Source: Rhizophlyctis rosea
Taxonomy: Eukaryota; Chytridiomycota; Chytridiomycetes; Rhizophlyctidales; Rhizophlyctidaceae
Length of the DNA stretch: 64,000 bases
Direction: 5' to 3'
Assembly: GCA_027596075.1 (NCBI GenBank)
Contig: JADGJC010000063.1
Span: 1-64,000 of the forward strand
Both the position numbers and the translations under genes were made by a program. The notes beneath the pieces were generated by a model. That model made no database searches and was not told the DNA's origin. It saw only the letters and a program-made list of their open reading frames with translations. Shown here piece by piece: positions 10,793-21,669 of the stretch (its first letter is position 1; the number at the start of each line of letters is the position of its first letter).

Positions 10793-11847
10793 TCAAAACG
10801 TAGCATCAAAGAACTCCGCCACCCGGTTGTACGCATCCGTAAAACTCTTGTATACAGCGGGGTCTTTCAAGTCTGCCCGGGATCCAGCAAAACCTGATGT
10901 ATGTAAGATCAGAAACTCCCCAATGGAATGCCCACATACACACACGCACACACATAGCAAGCAAGCAACATACCATGATACATGCCCTCATAATGTACAA
11001 ACAAACTCTTCTCCGCAACCTTTCCTCCCTTCCCGCGAACAATCTCCTCAATCCTCGCCTGCACGTCCGCGGGCTCGTCATCGGAGATTAAACTCGCCAG
11101 TGGGATGGAGAGGTGTTCTACATTTGCTACGTCCATGCGGGCGGGGTGAAGTTGCGCAATGGAAGTGAGGAGAGAGGGGTGTTGCGTTGCTGCTTGGATG
11201 ATGAGTTTACCGCCCCAGCAGAGACCGTAGGATGCGATTTGGGCGTGGGATTGTGCGAGAGTTCGGGCTACGTGGAGGAAGTCGGGGAGACGGTTGGTGA
11301 AAGACCCGGTTGTGGAGAAGAAGGTGAACATTTTTTGTTTTCTTTGAGGGATGGGTGGAAGGGTTACATTGTGTCGGAGAGTTTTGTTGCTGTGTTTTGA
11401 AAGAAGGGACGGTTGTATGAACAAAGCTACCTACGTTTCATCATCAAAGGTCGCCATGGCCCGGATGGGTGAGCCAAAAGCAGGAATCTTATCGCTCTTC
11501 AAGTACTCCCCGCGGAACAAATCAGGAATGACGACATAGTACCCTCGTGTGGAAAGCATATCGGCACCTTGCTTGACTTGCGGGAAGTCCAATCTGAGGG
11601 AAGCAAATATCATACATCCAATCAGCAACCAAACTTTGCTTTCCTCCAATTACTTTGAAATGGAATCATGCCGTTACCCGAAGACATCGTAAACTCCTAT
11701 GATGGCTTTCTGAGATGACGGGTCACCTACGGCGTAGGTGTCGAAGCCTGCGATGGTTGTCATGTGCCCTTTGGGTGTGTAGTCGACCTGGACGGGCGGG
11801 AGGGTGCAGCAGGCTTTGGAAGTGGGGAGTACCTCGTCGGTAGTCAT
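10793..11847 (-). CDS. Dienelactone hydrolase family protein
   Basis: Four exons (11847-11678, 11593-11435, 11341-10974, 10893-10793) join in phase to 265 residues, a normal length for the family. The alpha/beta-hydrolase nucleophile motif is present with Cys as the nucleophile (YGLCWGGK). The acid is probably the Asp in LISDDEPAD, and the catalytic His follows in MYHGF, split by the last intron. The segment YYVVIPDLFRGE is also typical of the family. Members hydrolyse dienelactone or other small lactones and esters in the cytosol. Fungal copies are numerous and mostly of unknown substrate, so no pathway is assigned. The acceptor of exon 3 is AAAG rather than CAG or TAG, which is the least certain junction. 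It is followed downstream by the tRNA-like element. Confidence 0.88.
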
Positions 11848-12310
11848 GGTTTTTCGATGTTATGTTGGGATGTAGTGGATTATGATGAACTGGTTTTTTT
11901 GGTATGTGGAACGTAACGGGGATGCAATCGTTAATGCGTATGTGTGCGGAGGGGCTGAAGTCCGATGGCGTTGAACAGGTTTTATACGAAATCTGGAAGG
12001 GATGCGCATTGCACACGAGTTGGAATGCGTGGGTCCCTTCCAAAATCCTGTGGTTGTTACACCGACTTTGCCCCGGTGGCCCGTGAAACACCAAATACCC
12101 GTCCGCCGAAGTTCCTCCGCGGAATTTTGGAATGTTTCTTTGAACAGTTCCATTATGAGATACGAGGGTCCTTTGCAGAGACATCATACTCCACCACAGG
12201 GGTCCATACTCAAGAGAAGTTCAGTAGACTTCATGATGAAATGCGCCACAAGCTGTCATTATTTATTTACATTTCCTCTTCATCCCATCCATCACGCCCT
12301 GCCCCTGTCT
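11848..12310. other. Intergenic, upstream of the hydrolase
   Basis: About 460 bp between the start of the hydrolase and the stop of the arrestin-like gene, both on the minus strand. I see no exon, RNA gene or clear promoter motif. Confidence 0.4.
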
Positions 12311-13645
12311 TCAGATCCCCTCATCTCCCTCTTCTAAATATGCAGGCAACTCATCCGCTTCATCCTCCTCCCCGACACTTCCCTCCACCTCCCGTACGAC
12401 GTCTGGGTGCGTCATGCGCAACCTTTCAACATCCTCTATGGTAAATCCCGCAACTTTCACAGAACATCCAACCACTGCTTTCTTGTACTTCCCTCCTTGC
12501 GCGTATCGAATGATGATTTTCAGTGCATGCCAGCTGTGGAGTAATGCGCCTTTCGCTGTGTAAGTGGGCAGAAAGCTATCTTTCGCGTTTTCGGTATCAT
12601 CGTTATGTTGGACTTTTGACCGAAAGGTGGGGATGTGGAGCTCCACATCCCTAACTTTCCACAGCTCCCCCGTGACTGTCTCTACAATCTTCTGGGAACA
12701 GATGGTGAAGGGGTCGTAGGGTCGTTCTTCGTCCGGGTTTTGGGGCGTGCCGAGGTTTGATTGGGTGTATTGGACGAGTGTGATTTCAACGGAATGGATT
12801 TGGATGGGAAGTGTTGGTTGTGGTTGGGTGGGACGGACGGAGATTGAGGCGTGGAGGGTGGAGGAGGGGAGGAGGGTGGGGAAGGTTGAGGTTTGGATGT
12901 TGCATGTTATATCTATTGGGCTGGAATAAGCATGGGGGGAAGAGATTTGGTGGGGTTAGGTTCGTCCGGCTCAGGCTGGGTGGTCCGTCCGAAGTCAAAC
13001 TTACACATTCTCATCCAACCCCGTACTGCCTTTCGGCAACCCGACCGGTCTACCTCCTTCCCACCCAATGTCGCCTTCCAAATGCGCGGGACTACCCACC
13101 ACCGATCGCAAGATCTTCCTATCTATCCAACGGGATGATGTCAAATTCACTGTCTTCCTAACCGTCTTATTCTTCGTCATTCCCGGAAACACCCCCTTGC
13201 TCTTGATATCAACAACAGCAATCAACTGATACCGATGCTCCGCAACTTCCCTCCCAAACTTCATGGGAAGAGGTGGTAGATTCTGCGGTCCACCGGAGGA
13301 TGGGGAGGGGACGTGCATGGAGAACGGCATCGTGGTTGTCGTGCCTGCACCAATTTCAATTGACGAACTGCCCATCCCATCGACCAAGGACACCTCCTTC
13401 AAAAACATAGTGCGCGACTTTAACTTTTCGGTCCTGATAACTGATATATCCTGTACTTGCACATCAGGCGGAATGACAGTCGTGTCGCAGCGGAAGTAGA
13501 TGGAAGGGTTAGTGATGCTGCGGGGCTTAGCGTCGGTATTTTGGATCGTTACGATCCCGCTGATGGTGAAGTCGGTCAGGCCTGGCGTGCCGGTGATGTA
13601 AGGGGCATCGGCTTCTTTGGGAATGATTGTGATGAGGATCTTCAT
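12311..13645 (-). CDS. Arrestin-like protein
   Basis: Two exons (13645-13005, 12920-12311) join in phase to 416 residues. The N-terminal half reads as an arrestin-fold beta-sandwich: an opening strand (MKILITIIPKEADAP), a strand pair typical of the family (TISGIVTIQNTDAKPRSI), and later HRYQLIAVVDIKSKGVFPG. The C-terminal half (VELHIPTF; LHSWHALKIIIRYAQ; KYKKAVVGCSVKVAGF) fits an arrestin C domain. Fungal alpha-arrestins link membrane cargo to Rsp5-type ubiquitin ligases through PPxY motifs. I see only the Pro-rich tail segment ADELPAYLEEG and no clean PPxY, so an adaptor role is uncertain. The ATG follows an A-run and opens the first strand. A second arrestin-like gene lies at 41097. Confidence 0.68.
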
Positions 13646-15520
13646 TTTTTGGCGTTTGACGTTGATGAGTTTGGCAAATTGGTAGATTTTGAGCTGGGAT
13701 CAAAGAAAAAGGTTCAACGCACATCCACAGGAAACAAAGTTTTTGAGTTCTCTTGGTTGGCAGAAGGTGCAAAAGTGGAAGACTTGGGGAAGGTGCACAC
13801 GCCCAAATGGTACAGCCTCAAACAGGGTCCTTGTACCAGTATGCACAAGATGTCCTGTGCCTCCGGATTGGCTGCGGCTGCGTGCGTGGTTGCAGTGTTG
13901 AAATTCAAACTCCATACAAAAGGCATCGTGGAATTGGGTAAGGATCTTGGAATTGGTCTCAAATCCGATACCTAAGTATGTGCTGCCTCCAAATGAGAGT
14001 TAGGAGGAAGTAGTAGAAGTTGGTGTGGGTCCAGACTGTGGGTCCAGTCTGAAAATGCATGATTGACTTCACCGTTTCATTTGACCTGACAGCCTATCTA
14101 TGAGGGCAGCAAGGGGGATGGTCAAATGTTCTCCCCGCAGGCAATCTTCGGAAATTCAATGCCCCCCAATGCCAAGCCGGAAAGAATCGGTAAATTGCTA
14201 GGTTCGATGATGGACGTTGGCGATTCCCTTGCATAGTGGCGGAACTTTCCTGCCCCCATGTCTGTTTACCATCCTGTGTGGTTTCTAGATACACTAGCGT
14301 TTATATATTTTTGGAACCCAATAGTTGTGGGAAAGTGGAGGCGTCGCAGGAGGGGGAATGGATGCATGACGTAAACAAACAAAAGAAGATTGCGATCGGA
14401 CACGGCCGGGCCGTCCACCAAGCCCCCATGAGTTGACGGCCCAATTCGTTCGATACATCCGGACACGACTCAGCCAAACAAAGTCGCCCAGCCTCTTTTC
14501 TTGTCCCTGTTCTCTCAGGGTGCGGACAAATCCAATGGGTTGGGGCTTGCTCTCCCTGGTTGAGGCTTGACTGAGCAGCGACTGATCCCCATTTGTCAGA
14601 GCAGGACAAGCCACATCTGACTGGACACGGTCCTGAGAATGTACAGAGTGCGAAAAGGTGGATCAGATGCTGAGGGGAAGTCCGAACGGTGAGCCAGAAC
14701 GAATGTTTGTTGTTGGTGGGAGGGGGGAGGCGCTGCCCAACTGGCAACTGGACTTGGCCAAATTCCCGTACGTACTTCCCACTCTCACTCACACAACGAG
14801 AAAGACTCTGCCACTCTGGACACCCGCATTTTATCACACCTACCCTCACTCCACCACTCACTCTATACAAAGTAACACCATCTGTCTACGACACACAAAG
14901 CGGGTCTACATCAGCCACTGAGGTAAGGAGCAGGAGGAATGTGCAGCACTCGGAAGATACACAACTGTTAGGGTATTGTTGTGATTTCAACGTTTGTTTG
15001 GCAACGAAAATATTGTGTCCGTCAGACCGTGGGAAAGCGAATCAGATGCTTTAGCGTTGAGGGACATCTTATGGAATATTATTGACAACCACTGTCCACT
15101 GAAACCCGCGAGCAATGGTCAACGGAAAGGGTCTTGAGGGGTGCAATAGAACATAGAACGGAAGTGTTCCGAGGGATAGGATCCCATGTTCGGACATTCT
15201 AGATAGTCCTGTTGCATGATAGGATCGGACTTTTTCGCAAGACAACTGGTGCTAACCTTTTTTGTCTCTCTTTTGACTACCGACTTCACGCAGCAGGAAC
15301 TCTAGCTTGATATCTTTTCCTCCCTTTACCGCACCAAAATCAGTCAAGACGGGGTCCCACAGGAATCACCTGCTGGTCCTGCAGCATCAGCTTAGACGAG
15401 CGCCCCACCTATTGCCTCATCTTCTAAACCAGCAGGGTATGTCCGATCATTTCCAATAATACGGTTTTGCCGGCATCTGTTCTACAACTTACCTTGTACT
15501 TTCCCATAGGTTCGTCCAGC
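13646..15520. other. Long divergent promoter region
   Basis: About 1.9 kb between the arrestin-like gene (-) and the Zn2Cys6 gene (+). Both genes start outward, so this is their shared upstream region. Open frames here have no domain or splice support. Near the right end a GTATGT donor at 15437 and a TAG acceptor at 15509 suggest a 5'-UTR intron of the regulator. No other structure is evident. Confidence 0.45.
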
Positions 15521-17369
15521 ATGGCCGACGCCCCATCTCACCCACCCCCGAACTCCAACCCACACATACCACCCGATACTCCGCCGTCGGAACCTGAGCC
15601 CACCGTTCCGGACGTTCCCGTATCCCCTGCAATGTCATACAAATCCGAGGACGAAGATGACGACGACTCCAACTATGCGGACGCTGTCATTGGGGCTGAC
15701 GGATTGCCCATGTCCAGGAAGCGGAAGCAAGTCAAGAGTGCATGCGGTAAGTTGCTCAACGACTTCGAATTTATAAGGGTAAGCGCTAAACATGGATTCC
15801 CTACCACAGTCAACTGCCAAAAAGCCTGCAAAAAGTGCGAAGAGCAACGGCCATGCCCCCGCTGTGTGAAATACAACCTGCAGGAATCTTGCAAAGATTC
15901 AAGCCGCAGAGATAGGAAGAGAGGTATGTCGCCTAAAATACCATATCACGTTGCGGGTTGCGCTATCAACTCATCTTACCTAAGACCCCTTCGTTTGCTG
16001 GGGAACAGAAAACAACGCCATGGTCGCCGACCAAGGCGTTCATTCCGCTACACCGGAATCAGACCCATCCACCGTTCCTCAACGTTCCATCCACCCATCC
16101 CCACCACCCTCCCAAGAAGACCAACTAAACACCACCATCTCACCACCAACACCCGTCGTCGACTCCACGTCCCCAACAATCGGCACCCCGCCGACAGAAT
16201 CTACCACCCCGTCCCGCCCACCAGAAGAAGGCCCCTGGTCCAAACTCCTCATCCTCTCCCAACTCTGCAGCACGATCCTCGATAGGGAGTTCATCAACGA
16301 GCCCCGACACGGAGGGGAATTCGTTCCGGTCGACCCGACGTTCGGGTACGGCTTACGGCACATGAATGGGAGTGTGTATAGTGTTCCGGGTGTTGCGAGG
16401 CGGGGGAAGGATGGGAATGAGACGGAGAGTGATGATGAGGGTGGTGATGCCGCGGGAGGAGGAGGAGGGGGAGGAGGGAAGGTACCGCCTATGTTGATGT
16501 CTGTACCGTCGGATCCTAGCACGTGGAGTTCGCCGGATCGACCGGATACGGAGTGGATGCAACGGGCGTTTGAGAGGGATGCGCCGGCGCCTGTGGGCCA
16601 TCACCTTTATGGTCATCCGGGGGCGTCGTCGTCTTCATCTTCGGCGGCCGTGGGGAGTGGGAATGCGTACGCGAGTTATGGGGATTATTATGCGGCGTTG
16701 AATTCTGGTGGTGGGAGTGGTGGTGGTGGTGGAGGGACGTGGGGAGGAGAATGGAAGGGTCCTTCGGCTGGGGCGGGGGTGGGGTATCCGCCTTTTGATG
16801 CGACGCTTGCGGCTATTGCGCAGTATTCTGGTGGTGGTGGGGGTGGTGGTGGGGGNNNNNNNNNNGTGCGCGGTCGTGGGTTTTGTGGTCGGGCTGGGGG
16901 GTGGTTTTGTGTCTGTGTGTTGTTGGGGTGTGGGGGGTTTGGGGGGTTTTGGTTGTGGGACGGATGGATGGAGGGGAGATGGGGTATTATCATCAGGGTT
17001 TGGCGGGGTTTAGTCCTCCGCAGGAGATGTTGGCTAGTAGTGCTATGGCTGCGGAGGCGTATTCGAAGATGGTTGGTGGGGGCAGGGCGGGGGCGGGTGT
17101 TGGTGTTGGTGTTGGGTTGGGTGTTGGAGGAGGGGGTGGGGAGGGGGGACCGAGTCCGAAGAAGAGGCAGAGGACTACGCTGAGTGAGTATTTGTTGCAT
17201 TTTGGGGTGTTTTGTCTTTGTCAGTTTGTACATCGGACGTGGGATACTGATAACTGTTTTTTTGTGCAATTGATCAGGAAAACCACGTAACCTCTCAACG
17301 ACGACAAGTAGTCGACGGAAAAAGCCCGTGAAGACCGAGCCGCCTTCCGAGTCAATACCGTCGATATAG
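15521..17369 (+). CDS. Zn(II)2Cys6 transcription factor, Ert1/AcuK type; interrupted by assembly gap
   Basis: Exons 15521-15746, 15810-15923 and 16009 to the gap are in phase; after the gap, exon ends at 17183 and 17278-17369 close the gene. The DNA-binding cluster is C-x2-C-x6-C-x5-C-x2-C-x8-C (ACVNCQKACKKCEEQRPC begins it), split by intron 1 after the first Cys. A basic tail follows (SSRRDRKR). Clusters with this spacing and tail are found in fungal regulators of gluconeogenesis and non-fermentable carbon use (Ert1, AcuK, AcuM), so that role is inferred. The N-terminus is Pro-rich and acidic, and the middle is Ser- and Gly-rich with Gly runs. The last exons carry a nuclear-localisation-like PKKRQR and SSRRKKPVK. 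The coding frame differs across the N run, so the product length is unknown. Confidence 0.8.
16856..16865. other. Assembly gap (10 N) in a GGT-rich repeat
   Basis: Ten N bases interrupt the regulator gene in a poly-Gly (GGT/GGG) stretch, followed by about 120 bases of G/T-rich sequence. The frame that is coding before the gap differs from the one that resumes at GYYHQGLAGF after it. The drawn size is therefore not the true size, or an intron lies inside. Confidence 0.9.
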
Positions 17370-17745
17370 AGTCTCCCCTTTTCCTTTTTTTCCTTTTCTC
17401 TGTTTCTTTGAAACATGCACATGCACGATACACAATCAAGCAAAATGGGAGTTTATAGGTTGTAGCATTATCTTTTTTCTAGTTGGGTCTCTCAAGTAGT
17501 GAGGGAACGTGGGGGATTGTTTGAAAACACCAGTAAACGATTATATACGCCTCAAAAAAACCGGGGTCTTTTCTGATGCATAACAAAATTGGTTCCGCTT
17601 GAAAAAGACGCTCCCTGACCAAGTTTTGGTGCTTATTTGCCTCTTTTTTTTGGATTGCTGTAAACATAGTCATGGGTATTTTTGCCAGTACGATATAACT
17701 GTGTGTGACATTTTAGTGTCTTTTTGTGGGCCGAGAGTTTCCCTA
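17370..17745. other. Convergent 3' intergenic region
   Basis: About 380 bp between the stop of the regulator (+) and the stop of ATG101 (-). T-rich tracts follow the regulator stop. I see no gene. Confidence 0.4.
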
Positions 17746-19038
17746 CTATGTGGGCATGAGGGATGATGGACCACCCGTGGAGACGAACTGGCGCAACATG
17801 GAGGTCCAGGATACGTCGGCGGTGTTGAGTGTGACGATCTGGGAAAAATTAAAGGGGAATGTCGGCAAACGGCAGTTTGGAAGTAGAAGGTAATATGGCA
17901 AAGAACCCCTCCCCCATGCCTCTCCCAACCACCACACAACCCACCCGGGCCGGTAGACTCACTTCACTCAATTGCTTTTCAATTTTGCCATCCCATGTTG
18001 TACGCACCTGAAACGGAAACGGATCATTATTCGTGATCGGGGGTATATGCTCTTTCTGCTCGTTCGTCTTTTGCGAGATGGTCGTGAGTGCGTTCACGAG
18101 GTTTTCGCGGAGGGATTTGCGGGCTTCGATTTGTTCACGTTCGGTTTTGGAGGTTGTTGTTGTTAGGGTTATCAGCCATTGCTATGTGTATGTGGCAGTG
18201 TGAGTTTTCTTCGTCGAATTGCCAGCGCGGGCGGTCGTATTCTTGTTTGTTTGTTTACTTTACCTCCCAGCAGACTTCCTCCTCTGATTTTGAGAACCAT
18301 GATTTTTTCGGGCGGCGTTCGAAGAACATTACGGCTAGCTGTTTTTCAACCGACAAAGGACGAAGAAGATGGAGCATGACATTCGTTGATGCGTTAGTAT
18401 CTTTCGATAAAATTTGTTTCCGAAGCAACCATGCCATGAAAAAGTTCCTTGACGTGAGGACATCAGTCAACTTTACCTGCGTTTTGTTTGGAGACCCCGG
18501 CGCATCCAGCAGACGCGTCAGAGCTGCTAGCTTGTCTTCTATTGTGTTTTCGACCTAGCAGTTGGGGTGTTACTGGCTGCATGGATGAATGGATGATTGT
18601 ATCGGATTCATCACGCACCTCAGAATCCTCCAGGCATACCTGAAAGTGAGGTTTGGAATGTCAGAGATTTGTTCGTTTCAGGCTGATAAAGCAAGAATAA
18701 CTCACGTATGTCACGCCCAATTGTTCAATGTCCATTTCTCGAGGTCTGACGGTTGTGAAGCTCCGATGGAATATGATGGAATGTAGGACGGCTGTGTGCA
18801 ATGTGATTAGGTGAATGAGCATGTGAACTGGCTTCAGAAGCAATCATGAAAGGACGCGAATGATACCTCGTAGAGCATCTTTCAAGTAGTATCGATCCAC
18901 AACCTAGTTGTTGATTAATGGTCGATACTTGATGTTGGGAAGTGGGGATGCGTACCAGATCCAATGGAAATGCTTCATGGATTTGTCAGATGGGCTTGGA
19001 TTTATTGTGTGGGCGGACAACTTACCTACAGCCGTCAT
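17746..19038 (-). CDS. ATG101: Autophagy protein Atg101
   Basis: Nine exons (19038-19026, 18972-18956, 18903-18867, 18791-18706, 18639-18619, 18554-18477, 18338-18264, 18181-17963, 17838-17746) join in phase to 212 residues, close to the about 218 of animal ATG101. Diagnostic stretches are ALRAVLHSIIFHRSFTTVRP, DIEQLGVTYV, and the FFERRPKKSWFSKSEEEVCW loop with its Trp pair. The C-terminus contains DVSWTSMLRQ. ATG101 is a HORMA-fold partner of Atg13 that stabilises the Atg1/ULK initiation complex; it is absent from budding yeast, which uses Atg29/Atg31, but common in other fungi. Three exons are very small (13, 17 and 21 nt). A donor at the FPFQ codon within exon 8 is possible, but the read-through used here keeps the frame. 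Confidence 0.9.
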
Positions 19039-19835
19039 GATGAGGGGCTTTTTTGATGGATATGCCAAACTGGCGGGTAGGGGTTAGCTGAGAGTCTGAG
19101 CTGAGGTGGTCTCTTCGCCAGTTTGGCAGGATGTAAAACACGCGCTGTCGACTAAGTGGGCGCAGGCGTGACTGTCGCCAACCGACGAAGAACAAAACGT
19201 CTCTAGCTTACCCAGTCTGTATGGTTCGTATTTTGATGAGTTATTTCGTGCGAAAGTCGGGTGGATGAGGATGGGAAACGGTGAGAAAGGGAACTGTGGA
19301 AGGCACAAGGGTTGGAGGCGTAGCTGGCTTCACCCGATGGCAGTGGCTTGGCTGACATGTGAGAGTTCATTTATGGCTGGGTACCAGCCCCGCGCCATTT
19401 CATACAACAGATGCTGCGCCTGGGATAGTCTCGATCTGTACTCACCTTCCTATTTTGGGTATAGATGCTGCGCCGTCAGTCGGTTCTGCATATGAAATCT
19501 CGTTTATGTAAACAAATGGTTGTATTCCCATCATGCCGGACTCAGGACCCTTTTCACTTCGTTTTGGTGGGACTGGTGTATCATCCACAAAGTCCAGACA
19601 ACTTGAATGCTTTCGAACTTTCCCATGCAGACTTTACCTTGCTTCTGTTTACTTTTGTGTCTTCTCAAAAACGTGGCAATAAGTGCATAACATAGTTCGG
19701 ACATCACCCTCCGCATTTCCCACCATCTTGCTCAAGCCATAACACAAGCAACACTCATACTGTACATAGTCCCTGAAACCCTTCCCACACACAACACAAC
19801 ACTTTCCCACGCAACAAAGCCCCAAACCCGCAACA
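19039..19835. other. Divergent promoter region, ATG101 / SH3 gene
   Basis: About 800 bp between two genes that start outward. No exon or RNA gene is supported; open frames here are short and lack splice logic. Confidence 0.4.
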
Positions 19836-20849
19836 ATGGCCATGTCCACAGGCGCATTAATCGGTATCGCAATATCCAGCGCCGTCCTCCTCGTCTTCGC
19901 ACTCTACCTCCTCTGGCGAACAAACCGCGCCCGCAAAGCACGCGCCGACATCACTGATCTCGAGTCACCGCAAAACTCTGCCCACACCACCGGTACTCGC
20001 AATGGAAAGCAGTCGTTTACACAGAAACGGATGTCGCGGCTCGGTGACTTTGGGAGTCTTGCGTCCAAGAGTCTGATTGAGATTGGGAGCAAGGGGGACA
20101 CTGAGTTTGGGAGGGCCAGGTCGATATCGGTTGGGGCGCCAATGGGGAGCAGGGCGAGCAGCAAGGCGAGTGAGAGCAGTCGTGGGGGGCTTTCGTTGAG
20201 TGACTGTCCGGTGCGGTCGACGTCGTTGAGTCCGGTTGCCAGCGGTGGTACGGGAAATATGCCGCAGTTGTCGGGGACGGAGACGGCGGTCGAGGCTTAC
20301 AGGAGGAGGGGACCGGACGAACTTACATTGAGAATTGGTGTAAGTTACAATTGTCCATGGCATTGAATGAAATCTTTCTTATTTCTTCAGCGTCAAATAA
20401 CATCATTCATGCAGGACCCCGTCTCCATCTACAAATCATACTCGGACGGCTGGGCAGTCGGCATGAACTGGAGGACCGGACTGAGCGGATGCTTCCCACT
20501 GGTGGCAGTCTACCCCGAAGCCGCAAGTCTTTTCCCAGCCAGCGGCGACGAAGACGACGCGCCACGCGACATCGTTCTCAAAGGGCCCCCATCCATCGGC
20601 GAATCCACCGTCATTGCTGGCATCCACACGAACACACCCCTTGCGCCGCCGCCGTGGAAGGGCGGGAAGCCCGTGCATCTGACTGACCCGTCTCCTCGAC
20701 CTTCTGTGGAGGCGCAACAGGCCCTGATGGAGGTTCTCATGGCGAATGCGGATGCGTATGCAAGGATGGAGTCCATGCGAGCGGCTGAGGGGGTTGCGCA
20801 ACCGGAGGGGGCACATTTGGGGAAGGATGGGAGGGCGAAGGGTACGTGA
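19836..20849 (+). CDS. Single-pass membrane protein with C-terminal SH3 domain (Fus1-like layout)
   Basis: Two exons (19836-20339, 20415-20849) join in phase to 312 residues. A single hydrophobic span lies at about residues 7-28 (IGIAISSAVLLVFALYLLW), followed at once by basic residues (RTNRARKAR), which predicts a cytoplasmic body. A Ser-rich linker follows. Residues about 152-205 form an SH3 domain: AVEAYRRRGPDELTLRIGD, then DGWAVGMNWRTGLSGCFP and VAVYP, which keep the ALYDY-like, GW and FP positions. The intron splits the SH3 domain at the Gly-Asp of the RT-loop end. SH3 domains bind Pro-rich peptides. A membrane anchor plus SH3 is the layout of yeast Fus1 (cell fusion), while Sho1 has four spans. 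Orthology is not claimed. The tail after the SH3 is Pro- and Ala-rich. Confidence 0.75.
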
Positions 20850-21669
20850 TTGTCACATCAGTAAGGTGGTACGCGCTGCATGCTGGGGTACTTGTATATT
20901 GCTGTTGGAACGGGATGTAGGTAGCGAATGCAATTGCACAATAATGGGGTCCATTTTTCTTTTTCTTTAATTATTTAGCTTATTAGTAAGTGGTAATAGT
21001 ATAATTGGCAAAGTATAGCATAGCAATAGTCTAGTAACACCAAATACGCAAAGTGTATAGTTTATATCTGAACCTTGCTTCATTGTGTTTTGCTTACCTG
21101 GCGTGATGCTCAACTGGTCATTGCAAATGGCAGGTCTACCCAGTGTGTAATTTATCCACTTTCCCATCAGCGTTCGGGTGAATGCGGGTTCATAGATTTC
21201 GGAGTGAAACGGTGAGTCAGAATGATGAGTGTTAGTAGCAAATTGATCACGTCAGTCAAAAATGAATCACTGACTTTTGGGATGTGGCTTGGATATGGGT
21301 TCGCGTCTCGCTTTGGACGGAAGCTGCTGTGCTCAAAAATATCCCGCTCCTGCTTTGTCCTTCCCTGCACCCTGTGCTGCCCTTTCATTGCTAGGGGCTT
21401 TAGAGATCGTGTCGACATCGACGGCATTACTTGAAACGGGGTGACCTGGGATACGATATATATTTATTATATAGGTCTACTGCAAATAGTGTGTGAAGCA
21501 GGGCATAATATCACTCCCTTTTGACAGCATTTGTTTACTTGGTGAGTTCTCCCGCAATTGAGGAAGAGGGGTTTCGCTTTTCAACGTCAAAACGCATACT
21601 GACCGCTGTCAACGCGTCGATCTTCACCACTGGAACTAAATAACACTAGTCCGCTGCTTCGTCCCCATA
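20850..21669. other. Intergenic, AT-rich
   Basis: About 820 bp between the SH3 gene and CLU1, both on the plus strand. It contains AT-rich tracts near 20960-21000 and a TATA-like tract near 21460. The CLU1 start follows at 21670. No gene is supported. Confidence 0.4.

Noticed and set aside
13457..13975. A 172-codon plus-strand frame
   Set aside because: It lies antisense to the first exon of the arrestin-like gene and has no recognisable content.
14301..14870. A 189-codon minus-strand frame between the arrestin-like gene and the Zn2Cys6 gene
   Set aside because: No domain, no splice sites in support, and other frames overlap it equally.
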